A DNA stretch of 64,000 nucleotides from Sorangium sp025924095. GTDB lineage: Bacteria; Myxococcota_A; Polyangia; Polyangiales; Polyangiaceae. A program made the translations under genes and the position numbers. The DNA lies in contig NZ_CP150356.1 of assembly GCF_051521505.1 (NCBI RefSeq), positions 3,658,001 to 3,722,000 on the forward strand. The letters are read 5' to 3'. The notes under the pieces were generated by a model. That model was not told where the DNA came from, did no database searches, and worked only from the letters and a program-made list of their open reading frames with translations. Shown one piece after another: positions 53,522 to 60,554 of this stretch. Each line of letters starts with the position of its first letter. The stretch's first letter is position 1.

Positions 53522-55255
53522 ATGGATATTCGCGTGACAGAGGCGGACGTCGTCGTCGTGGGCGGCGGCAGCGCAGGCTCCACTGCAGCGGTGGAGGCGC
53601 AGCAGCGGTTGCCGCGGGGGCGGGTGGTGCTCCTCGAGAAGGCGCATATCAAGCGGAGCGGCGCGATCGCGATCGGCATGGACGGGCTGAACAACGCGAT
53701 CATCCCCGGACATGCGACGCCCGAGCAGTACGTGAAGGAGATCACGGTGGCCAACGATGGCATCGTGAACCAGCGCGCCATCTATGAATATGCTCGGAAC
53801 AGCTTCGCGATGATCCAGGAGCTCGACTCGTGGGGGGTCAAGTTCCAGAAGACGCGCTCGGGCGATTTCGACGTCAAGAAGGTCCACCACAACGGGAGCT
53901 ACGTCCTCCCGATGCCCGAGGGCTACGATCTCAAGAAGATCCTTACGCGCATGGTGAAGCGCGCCGGGGTGCGGGTCATCAACCGCGTCATGGCCACACG
54001 GATCCTCGTGGCCGACGGGCAGGTCGCCGGCGTGATGGGCTTTGACACCCGCGAGGGCCACATCGAGGTCATCAAGGCCAGGGCGGTCATCCTCTGCTGC
54101 GGCGCCTCCGGGCGGCTCGGGCTGCCGTCGTCGGGCTATCTCCACGGGACGTACGAGAACCCCTCGAACGCCGGAGACGGCTACTCGATGGCCTACCACG
54201 CGGGCGCCGAGCTCTCGGGCATCGAGTGCTTCCAGATCAACCCGCTCATCAAGGACTACAACGGTCCGGCGTGCGCCTACGTGACCGGGCCCCTCGGCGG
54301 ACACACGGTGAACGCGCGGGGGCACCGCTTCATCGAGAGCGATTACTGGAGCGGGCAGATGATGCTCGAGTTCTACCGGGAGCTCCACTCCGCGAACGGC
54401 CCTGTGTACCTCAAGCTGACCCACCTCGCCCCGGAGACGATCACCGAGGTCGAGCGGGTGCTCCACCAGACGGAGCGGCCGAGCCGCGGTCGCTTCCACG
54501 AGGGGAGGGGGCACAGCTACGGGAGCGATCTCGTCGAGATGCACATCTCCGAGATCGGCCTGTGCAGCGGCCACAGCGCGTCGGGGGTCTGGGTGAACGA
54601 GAAGGGCGAGACCACCGTGGCCGGGCTCTACGCCGCCGGCGACATGGCGTGCGTGCCGCACAACTACCTCCTCGGCGCGCTCACCTACGGGAAGATCTGC
54701 GCCCAGAGCGCCCTCGACTACCTCGATCGCGCGCCCGCGGTCGAGCCGCTCCCCGCCGCGGTCGACGCCGAGCGCGAGCGCATCCTCGCCCCGCTCTCGC
54801 GCAGGAGCGGGGTGGCGCCTCACCAGTACGAATACAAGGTGCGGCGCCTCGTGAACGACTACCTGCAGCCGCCGAAGACGGGGAACCGGATGACGCTCGG
54901 GCTCGAGTACTTCCTGCGGGCGAAGGACGAGCTCGAGGAGGTCACGGCGACGAGCCCCCACGAGCTCATGCGGGTGATGGAGTGCCACTTCATCCGCGAC
55001 TGCGCGGAGATGGCCGCGCGCGCGTCGCTGTACCGGACCGAGAGCCGCTGGGGCCTCTACCATCACCGGCTCGATTTCCCCGAGATGGACGACCGCAGCT
55101 GGTTCGTCCACGTCAACCTGAAGAAGGGCGATGACGGCGAGATGGTCGCCTTCAAGAGGCCCGTCGATCCCTATCTCTTCCCGATCGACGACGGCGAGCT
55201 CAAGACTTACCGCCAGCTGCGCATCCCGGCCGAAGAGCAGCGCGCACCGCTCTGA
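53522..55255 (+). CDS. FAD-dependent reductase, AsfA/APS-reductase alpha-like
   Basis: The protein has 577 aa from ATG 53522, behind GAGGA. The Rossmann FAD motif is VVVVGGGSAGSTAAVEA (about 10-26). Further family features are KAHIKRSGAIAIGMDGLNNA, the second nucleotide segment ARAVILCCGASGRLG, GDGYSMAYHAGAELSGIECFQINP, and GLYAAGDMACVPHNYLLGALTYGKICAQ near the end of the FAD domain. This is the fumarate reductase/APS reductase alpha-subunit superfamily. Together with the adjoining 2x[4Fe-4S] ferredoxin and a sulfonate-type importer it best resembles AsfA of arylsulfonate desulfurisation. Dissimilatory APS reductase is less likely because no sat, qmo or dsr genes are present in the window. 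Confidence 0.85.
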   Translation: MDIRVTEADVVVVGGGSAGSTAAVEAQQRLPRGRVVLLEKAHIKRSGAIAIGMDGLNNAIIPGHATPEQYVKEITVANDGIVNQRAIYEYARNSFAMIQELDSWGVKFQKTRSGDFDVKKVHHNGSYVLPMPEGYDLKKILTRMVKRAGVRVINRVMATRILVADGQVAGVMGFDTREGHIEVIKARAVILCCGASGRLGLPSSGYLHGTYENPSNAGDGYSMAYHAGAELSGIECFQINPLIKDYNGPACAYVTGPLGGHTVNARGHRFIESDYWSGQMMLEFYRELHSANGPVYLKLTHLAPETITEVERVLHQTERPSRGRFHEGRGHSYGSDLVEMHISEIGLCSGHSASGVWVNEKGETTVAGLYAAGDMACVPHNYLLGALTYGKICAQSALDYLDRAPAVEPLPAAVDAERERILAPLSRRSGVAPHQYEYKVRRLVNDYLQPPKTGNRMTLGLEYFLRAKDELEEVTATSPHELMRVMECHFIRDCAEMAARASLYRTESRWGLYHHRLDFPEMDDRSWFVHVNLKKGDDGEMVAFKRPVDPYLFPIDDGELKTYRQLRIPAEEQRAPL

Positions 55256-55275
55256 CGAGCAACGAGGTTCAATCG

Positions 55276-55560
55276 ATGGCTCACCTTCTCAACCGCGAAT
55301 CCGTCAAGGCGCAGCGCGCCAGGACCGTGGGGCACGCCGAGGCCGCCGTCCGGCTCGATCTGCCGGTCGTGATCGACGAGGCGTCCTGCATCAAGGGCTG
55401 CCGCATCTGCATCGAATCGTGTCCGGTCGACTGCCTCGCCATCGATCCAGAGACGAAGAAGGCACACATGGCCTACGACGAGTGCTGGTATTGCCTCGCG
55501 TGCGAGATCGATTGCCCCAAAGAGGCCATCACCGTGAAGATCCCCTTTCTCATCCGGTAG
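55276..55560 (+). CDS. 2x[4Fe-4S] ferredoxin (AsfB/AprB-like)
   Basis: The protein has 94 aa from ATG 55276. Two cluster motifs are present: CIKGCRICIESCP (a CxxxCxxCxxxCP variant) and CWYCLACEIDCP. It lies 20 bases after the flavoprotein gene and is the likely electron donor or small subunit for that enzyme. It is much shorter than AprB of sulfate reducers (about 150 aa), which fits an AsfB-type protein. Confidence 0.9.
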   Translation: MAHLLNRESVKAQRARTVGHAEAAVRLDLPVVIDEASCIKGCRICIESCPVDCLAIDPETKKAHMAYDECWYCLACEIDCPKEAITVKIPFLIR

Positions 55561-55583
55561 CGTCCTGGAGGCGGAGAGACGAT

Positions 55584-56558
55584 ATGACACAGCCTTCGCT
55601 CGCACAGGAGCTCGTGAGCGTCCTCAGGGATCCAGACCCTGGCGCGCGCCAGCTCGCGCTGACGCAGATCGAGGACCTCTCGGATCCGGAGATCCTCCAC
55701 CCGCTCATCGAGGCCGTCCGCGACGGGGACCCGACGGTGCGGGCGCTTGCGCTGGGGCACCTCGAGGACCTCGGCGACCCCCGCGCGGTGCCCGCCATTC
55801 TCCAGGCGCTCGACGACGAGGAGACCCACGTGCGCGAGGCGGCCGCCACGGCGCTCCGCGAGCTCCGCGCGACGGACGCCGCCATGGACCTGATTGATGC
55901 AATGCGTCATGATGACCCGTTCGTGCGGATGTCGGTGATCGTGGCGCTCCGCGAGCTCCGCGATCCGCGGGCGCTGGAGCACCTCGAGGGCGCGCTGCTC
56001 GACCCTGCGCCCGAGGTGCGGCGCGAGGCGGTCGTCGCCCTGGCGTACCTGCGGCGGCCCGAGACGGCGGCTGCCCTCCGCGGCAGCCTGCGCGACCCCG
56101 ACGCGCGGGTGCGGCAGGTCGCGATCGGCGCGCTCGAGTCGCTCGGCGCGGCGGCGCAGGTCCAGGACTTCGTCGGGCTGCTCTCCGATCCCGACTGGCG
56201 GGTCCGCGTCGAGGCCGCGATCGTGCTCGGCCGCTCGGCGCACGGGCTCGCCGCGCCGCACCTCCGGAGCGCGCTCGAGGACGGCGCCTGGCAGGTCCGG
56301 AAGGAGGCGGCGCTCGCGCTCGGGCGGCTCCGGGCCGCCTCGGCCACGCCGGAGCTCGTCGCGCTGCTCGGGAGCGACCTCCCGGATCTGCGCAAGGCCG
56401 CCGCGCAGGCGCTCGGCGAGCTCGCGGCGGCGGCCGCCGAGGCGCCGCTCCAGCGGCTGCTGGGCGACACCGACGCCGAGGTGCGGAAGGCGACGGCCCG
56501 CGCCCTCGAGGCCATCCGGGCCGGGGCCGGACGACATGGAACCTTCGCGAGGGATTGA
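55584..56558 (+). CDS. HEAT-repeat protein in the flavoprotein/ABC operon
   Basis: The protein has 324 aa from ATG 55584 (GGAGGCGGAGAG upstream). It is made of about nine to ten HEAT repeats of roughly 31 residues from end to end (for example DPDPGARQLALTQIEDLSDPEILHPLIEAV, DGDPTVRALALGHLEDLGDPRAVPAILQAL). Repeats of this PBS-lyase type act as scaffolds or protein-protein adaptors; no catalytic residues are evident. No signal peptide, so cytosolic. Its place between the ferredoxin and the importer genes suggests it assembles or regulates the reductase or transporter, which is inference. Confidence 0.87.
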   Translation: MTQPSLAQELVSVLRDPDPGARQLALTQIEDLSDPEILHPLIEAVRDGDPTVRALALGHLEDLGDPRAVPAILQALDDEETHVREAAATALRELRATDAAMDLIDAMRHDDPFVRMSVIVALRELRDPRALEHLEGALLDPAPEVRREAVVALAYLRRPETAAALRGSLRDPDARVRQVAIGALESLGAAAQVQDFVGLLSDPDWRVRVEAAIVLGRSAHGLAAPHLRSALEDGAWQVRKEAALALGRLRAASATPELVALLGSDLPDLRKAAAQALGELAAAAAEAPLQRLLGDTDAEVRKATARALEAIRAGAGRHGTFARD

Positions 56559-56562
56559 GTCG

Positions 56563-57993
56563 ATGATCCAGGCAGCGCGCGTGCTCTTGCTCCTCGCGGC
56601 GATCCTCGTCGGCCTGTCGTGCACCCCGGACGCGAAGCGGACGATCCGCATCGCGATCGGGACGCAGGACACGACCATCAACTGCGCCACCGGCGGGCTC
56701 CTGATCCGGGAGCTCAAGCTGCTCGAGAAGCACCTGCCGAAGGACGGCAAGTACAGGGACGTCTCCTACGAGATCGAGTGGAAGGACTTCACCTCGGGGC
56801 CGCCGCTCACGACCGAGATGGTGGCCGGGAAGCTCGACATCGGCGGGATGGCCGACTTCCCCGGCGTGCTGAACGGCGTCGCCCACAAGAAGCAGGGGAG
56901 CCGCAGCCTCTACATCGCCACGCTCTCCGGCAGCGCGCTGGGGAGCGGCAACGGCATCGTCGTGCCGAGCGACGCCCCGGCCCAGGGCCTGAAGGACCTC
57001 AAGGGAAAGCAGATCTCCGTCCCGTTCGGCTCGTCCGCCCACGGCATGCTGCTCCGGGCGATCCGCGATCTCGGCTGGGATCCGGAGAAGGACGTGACGC
57101 TCGTGTCGCAGTCCCCGGAGGTCGGCGGCTCCTCGCTGAAGGCGAAGAAGATCGACGCGCACGCCGATTTCGTCCCGTTCGCGGAGCTGTTCCCCTTCCG
57201 CGGCTTCGCCCGGAAGATCTACGACGGCTCCAGCGTCAAGGTGCCGACGGCGCACGGCGTCCTTGTGCGCGCGGCGTACGCGGAGGAGCACCCGGAGATC
57301 GTCGTGGCCTTCCTCAAGGCGGCGCTGGAGGCGGACCGCCTGTTCGCGGAGGAGCCCGAGAAATACAGCGAGCTCATCGAGAAGGTGACCGGCGTGGACG
57401 CCGAGGTCGCCTACATGTTCCACGGGCCGCTCGGCATCCAGACGCGGGACTTCACGATCAAGCCCGAGGTCCGCCGCGCGCTCCAGGTGGCCGTGGACAC
57501 GCTCACGCTGCTCAAGCGCACGGACACGACCCTCGACGTGGGCGCGTTCGTGGACGACCGGTACATCCGGCGCGCGGCCCAGGAGCTCGGGCTCGACTAC
57601 GAGGCGCGGCTCGCGAGCCACGCCAAGCTCCCGCTGTCCGGGAGCGACGCCCTGTCCGGCGGGCCGATCGCCGAGCCGGCGCTGGCCGCGCAGATCTGGG
57701 TCGGGGGCGAGCCGAAGGTGCGCGCGTACGGGAGCCCGGGCTCCGCGCTCGCCGCGCTGAAGCAGCTCACGGCCGAGGGCAAGGAGATCCGCGTCGTCTT
57801 CGTGCACGATCGCCTCAGCGGGGTGAAGCTGCTGGCCGATCGCGCGTGGTACGCGAGGGACCCCGGCGGGGGCCTCTCGGCGTTCCTGGCGAAGGAGGAC
57901 GCCGAGCGATGGGCCGCGGAGAACGCGGCGGCGGTCGTCGACTTCGCGACCCTGCGGGGCGACGTCACGAAGCTCACGGCGGCGGCGCCATGA
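56563..57993 (+). CDS. ABC transporter substrate-binding lipoprotein (sulfonate/nitrate/taurine type)
   Basis: The protein has 476 aa from ATG 56563; an ATG at 56536 is possible but overlaps the previous gene and precedes the signal. The lipoprotein signal is IQAARVLLLLAAILVGLSC. The mature protein is of the NMT1/SsuA-TauA class: TIRIAIGTQDTTINCATGGLLIRELKLLEKHLP, MVAGKLDIGGMADFPGVLNGV, GLKDLKGKQISVPFGSSAHGMLLRAIRDLG and the hinge-side VPTAHGVLVRAAYAEEHPEIVVAFLKAALEA. At 476 aa it is longer than the usual 320-340, with an extra C-terminal domain of about 120 residues. Likely ligand: a sulfonate or related anion. Confidence 0.88.
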   Translation: MIQAARVLLLLAAILVGLSCTPDAKRTIRIAIGTQDTTINCATGGLLIRELKLLEKHLPKDGKYRDVSYEIEWKDFTSGPPLTTEMVAGKLDIGGMADFPGVLNGVAHKKQGSRSLYIATLSGSALGSGNGIVVPSDAPAQGLKDLKGKQISVPFGSSAHGMLLRAIRDLGWDPEKDVTLVSQSPEVGGSSLKAKKIDAHADFVPFAELFPFRGFARKIYDGSSVKVPTAHGVLVRAAYAEEHPEIVVAFLKAALEADRLFAEEPEKYSELIEKVTGVDAEVAYMFHGPLGIQTRDFTIKPEVRRALQVAVDTLTLLKRTDTTLDVGAFVDDRYIRRAAQELGLDYEARLASHAKLPLSGSDALSGGPIAEPALAAQIWVGGEPKVRAYGSPGSALAALKQLTAEGKEIRVVFVHDRLSGVKLLADRAWYARDPGGGLSAFLAKEDAERWAAENAAAVVDFATLRGDVTKLTAAAP

Positions 57994-58910
57994 CGATGCT
58001 CTCCGAGCGCAGCGCGCCGGCCGGGCCCGAGCTCGGCGGCCGCGCCGCCTTCGCGCCCGCGCTGGAGAGCGCGGTCCTGCGGCGCGCGTCCCCGGCGCCG
58101 GGCGGCGCGCTCCGCGAGCGGCGCCCGCGGCGCGACCTCGGCCGCGCCTGTCTGCGCGCCCTGTCCGTGGTCGCGTGCATCGGCCTCTGGCAGTGGGCGT
58201 CGACGTCGCGCGTGGACCTCGGCCTCATCACGTTCGTCAACGTGCCCGCGCCGACGGAGGTCCTCGTCGCGGCCCGGGAGCTCTTCGGCTCGCCGAAGCT
58301 CTGGCGGCACCTCTGGAGCAGCGTGCTCCGCGTCCTCGCGGGCTTCGCCGTCGCGGGCGTCACGGGCGTCGCGCTCGGGCTCCTCATCGGCAGGTCGCGG
58401 CTCGCCGAGGACACGCTCCTCCCGCCGCTCGAGGTCCTGCGCCCCATCCCCGGCGTCGCCTGGCTCCCGCTCGCGATCCTGATGTTCCCGTCGGCCGAGC
58501 TGAGCATGATCTTCATCACGACCCTGGGGGCGCTGTTCCCGATCCTGCTCGCGACCCTCCACGGCGTGGGCGCCCTCGATCCGCGGCTCATCGCGAGCTC
58601 CCGCAGCCTCGGTGCGCGCCCCTTCCGCCTCTTCCTCGAGGTGATCTTGCCGGGCGCGCTGCCCAGCATCCTCACGGGCATGAGCATCGGCATGGGCACG
58701 TCCTGGTTCTGCCTCGTGACCGCCGAGATGATCGGGGGCCAGTACGGCATCGGCTACTTCACCTGGGAGTCGTACAACTTGCAGCGCTATCCGGACATCG
58801 TCCTCGGCATGCTGCTCATCGGCCTGATGGGCATGCTCAGCAGCGCGCTCGTCCAGCGGATCGGCGCGTGGCTCACCCCCTGGCACCGGCCGGAGGAGAA
58901 GGGCCGATGA
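57990..58910 (+). CDS. ABC transporter permease (SsuC/TauC type)
   Basis: The protein has 306 aa from ATG 57990, overlapping the SBP stop (ATGA). After a cytosolic N-terminus of about 55 residues it has six predicted membrane helices. The EAA loop that contacts the ATPase is SRSLGARPFRLFLEVILPGALPSILTG. The match is to the binding-protein-dependent transport permease family for nitrate, sulfonate and taurine. The final helices (YPDIVLGMLLIGLMGMLSSALVQRI) are typical. Confidence 0.92.
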   Translation: MTMLSERSAPAGPELGGRAAFAPALESAVLRRASPAPGGALRERRPRRDLGRACLRALSVVACIGLWQWASTSRVDLGLITFVNVPAPTEVLVAARELFGSPKLWRHLWSSVLRVLAGFAVAGVTGVALGLLIGRSRLAEDTLLPPLEVLRPIPGVAWLPLAILMFPSAELSMIFITTLGALFPILLATLHGVGALDPRLIASSRSLGARPFRLFLEVILPGALPSILTGMSIGMGTSWFCLVTAEMIGGQYGIGYFTWESYNLQRYPDIVLGMLLIGLMGMLSSALVQRIGAWLTPWHRPEEKGR

Positions 58911-59752
58911 CGTCCGCCGCGCGCGCGCCGCGCCGGGAGAGCCCGGCGGGTGCCGTCGAGATCCGCGGCCTGTCCGTGGCGCTGGGGACGGGCTCCCGCC
59001 GCGTCGAGGCGGTGCGGGATCTCGATCTGACCGTCGAGTGTGGCGAGCTCGTGAGCCTGCTCGGCCCCTCCGGGTGCGGCAAGTCGACGATCCTGAACGC
59101 CGTCGCCGGGTATGTGGCGCCGGAGCGCGGCAGCATCGCGGTCGGCGGCGAGCGGGTCGAGGCGCCCGGGCCGGAGCGCGGCATGGTCTTTCAGCAGTGC
59201 TCGCTGCTCCCCTGGAAGACGGTGCTGAACAACGTCGGCTTCGGCCTCAAGATGCGCGGCGTCCCGGAGCGCGAGCGCCGGGACGCGTCCCGGCGGCTGC
59301 TCGAGCTCGTCGGGCTGTCGGGGTTCGAGGACGCCTATCCGGCGCAGCTCTCCGGCGGCATGCAGCAGCGGGTCGAGATCGCGCGCGTCCTGATCGCGGA
59401 GCCGCGCGTCGTGCTGATGGACGAGCCGTTCAGCGCGCTCGACGCCCAGACCCGGCTCTCGATGCAGGCGCTGCTCCTCGACGTCATCCGTCACGTGCGC
59501 ACGACGGTGCTGTTCGTCACGCACGACATCGACGAGGCGATCTTCCTGTCCGACCGCATCGCCCTCATGACCCGCCGGCCGTGCCGCGTCGGCGCGCAGA
59601 TCGCGGTGCCGTTCGAGCGGCCGAGGAGCGCCGCGATCGTGGGATCGAGCGAGTTCGCCGCGATCAAGCGGCGGTGCCTCGACGCCCTCGGCGACGGGCG
59701 CTCGAGCGCCGCGGCCCCCGCGCGGGGGCGCGAACAGCACACCGGCGCTTGA
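58907..59752 (+). CDS. ABC transporter ATP-binding protein (SsuB/TauB type)
   Basis: The protein has 281 aa from ATG 58907, overlapping the permease stop (ATGA). It has Walker A GPSGCGKST, the Q-loop in VFQQCSLLPWKTVLNNV, signature LSGGMQQR, Walker B VVLMDEPFSALD and the switch His in FVTHDIDEAIFLSD. It powers the importer encoded by the two preceding genes. The N-terminal 18 residues and a Ser/Ala-rich C-terminal tail are extra to the family core. Confidence 0.94.
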   Translation: MTSAARAPRRESPAGAVEIRGLSVALGTGSRRVEAVRDLDLTVECGELVSLLGPSGCGKSTILNAVAGYVAPERGSIAVGGERVEAPGPERGMVFQQCSLLPWKTVLNNVGFGLKMRGVPERERRDASRRLLELVGLSGFEDAYPAQLSGGMQQRVEIARVLIAEPRVVLMDEPFSALDAQTRLSMQALLLDVIRHVRTTVLFVTHDIDEAIFLSDRIALMTRRPCRVGAQIAVPFERPRSAAIVGSSEFAAIKRRCLDALGDGRSSAAAPARGREQHTGA

Positions 59753-59760
59753 AGCGCGGA

Positions 59761-59782
59761 CCGGGCGCGCCGGCTCGCCCGG
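59761..59782. terminator. Hairpin after the ABC operon
   Basis: CCGGGCG pairs with CGCCCGG eight bases after the ATPase stop, a plausible end of the main transcript. It separates the operon from the DoxX gene. Confidence 0.5.
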
Positions 59783-59899
59783 CCCGGCCAGCGGGGATCC
59801 GGGCGTGACGCCCCGGATCGCGGCGCGTCGAGTTCCGGTGAGCGCGCTTGATGTTCCCTGCGTTTTTCCTTACTAACGAGCCGAGAGGAGTGTTCCCCG

Positions 59900-60325
59900 A
59901 TGCTCAAGAGATTCCTGCGGGTGACCGACGTGCCGTTCTCGGCCTCGGTCGCGCTGCTCGTGCTTCGCGTTGTCACCGGCATCGCGTTCATCTTTCACGG
60001 CTGGGGGAAGATCCAGGCCCCGTTCAGCTGGATGGGGCCCACCGCGCCCGTTCCGGGGTTCCTGCAGGCGCTGGCCGCGATCGCCGAGGTCGGCGGCGGC
60101 CTCGCCTGGATCCTCGGCCTCCTGACGCCGCTCGCGTCGCTGGGCATCGCCGCCACGATGGCGGTCGCGGTCGCGACGCACCTGATGCGCGGTGATCCGT
60201 TCTTCGCGATGGGCAGCTCCTCCTACGAGGTGGCGGCGGTCTACTTCTCCATCTCCCTCGTGCTCCTCCTCGTCGGGCCGGGGAGGCTCTCCGCCGACGC
60301 CGCGATCTTCGGGACCAAGCGCTGA
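59900..60325 (+). CDS. DoxX family membrane protein
   Basis: The protein has 141 aa from ATG 59900 behind AGAGGAGTG. Four membrane helices: VALLVLRVVTGIAFIFHGWGKI, FLQALAAIAEVGGGLAWILGLL, LASLGIAATMAVAVATHL and SYEVAAVYFSISLVLLLVGPG. The first helix carries the family signature RxxxGxxFxxHGxxK, and GRLSADA follows the last. DoxX-like proteins are linked to redox or thiol homeostasis in some bacteria and to thiosulfate oxidation in Acidianus. It has its own ribosome binding site and a 147-base gap, so it may be a separate unit. Confidence 0.87.
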   Translation: MLKRFLRVTDVPFSASVALLVLRVVTGIAFIFHGWGKIQAPFSWMGPTAPVPGFLQALAAIAEVGGGLAWILGLLTPLASLGIAATMAVAVATHLMRGDPFFAMGSSSYEVAAVYFSISLVLLLVGPGRLSADAAIFGTKR

Positions 60326-60554
60326 GCTCCTCCGCGCGCCCTCGCGCGGTCGATCGATCGAGGGCGTCGCCGCCCGAGCTCGGGCGGCAGATCTGAGCCT
60401 CGCCGCCTGCTCCGTCCGGCCCGGCGCAGGAGGCCGGCACACCCTGGAGCGCGCGGTTCCATCCTGAGCGGACAGCGAGCGCCCGACCCATTTTGCGCCT
60501 GGGGAACCGCGCCGCGCCGATGCCCCCGGTACTATGGTGTGGCCGGGAGGCACC

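Noticed and set aside
53522..55560. Dissimilatory APS reductase AprBA
   Set aside because: The ferredoxin is too short for AprB and no sat, qmo or dsr genes accompany it; the sulfonate-type importer favours an Asf-like role.
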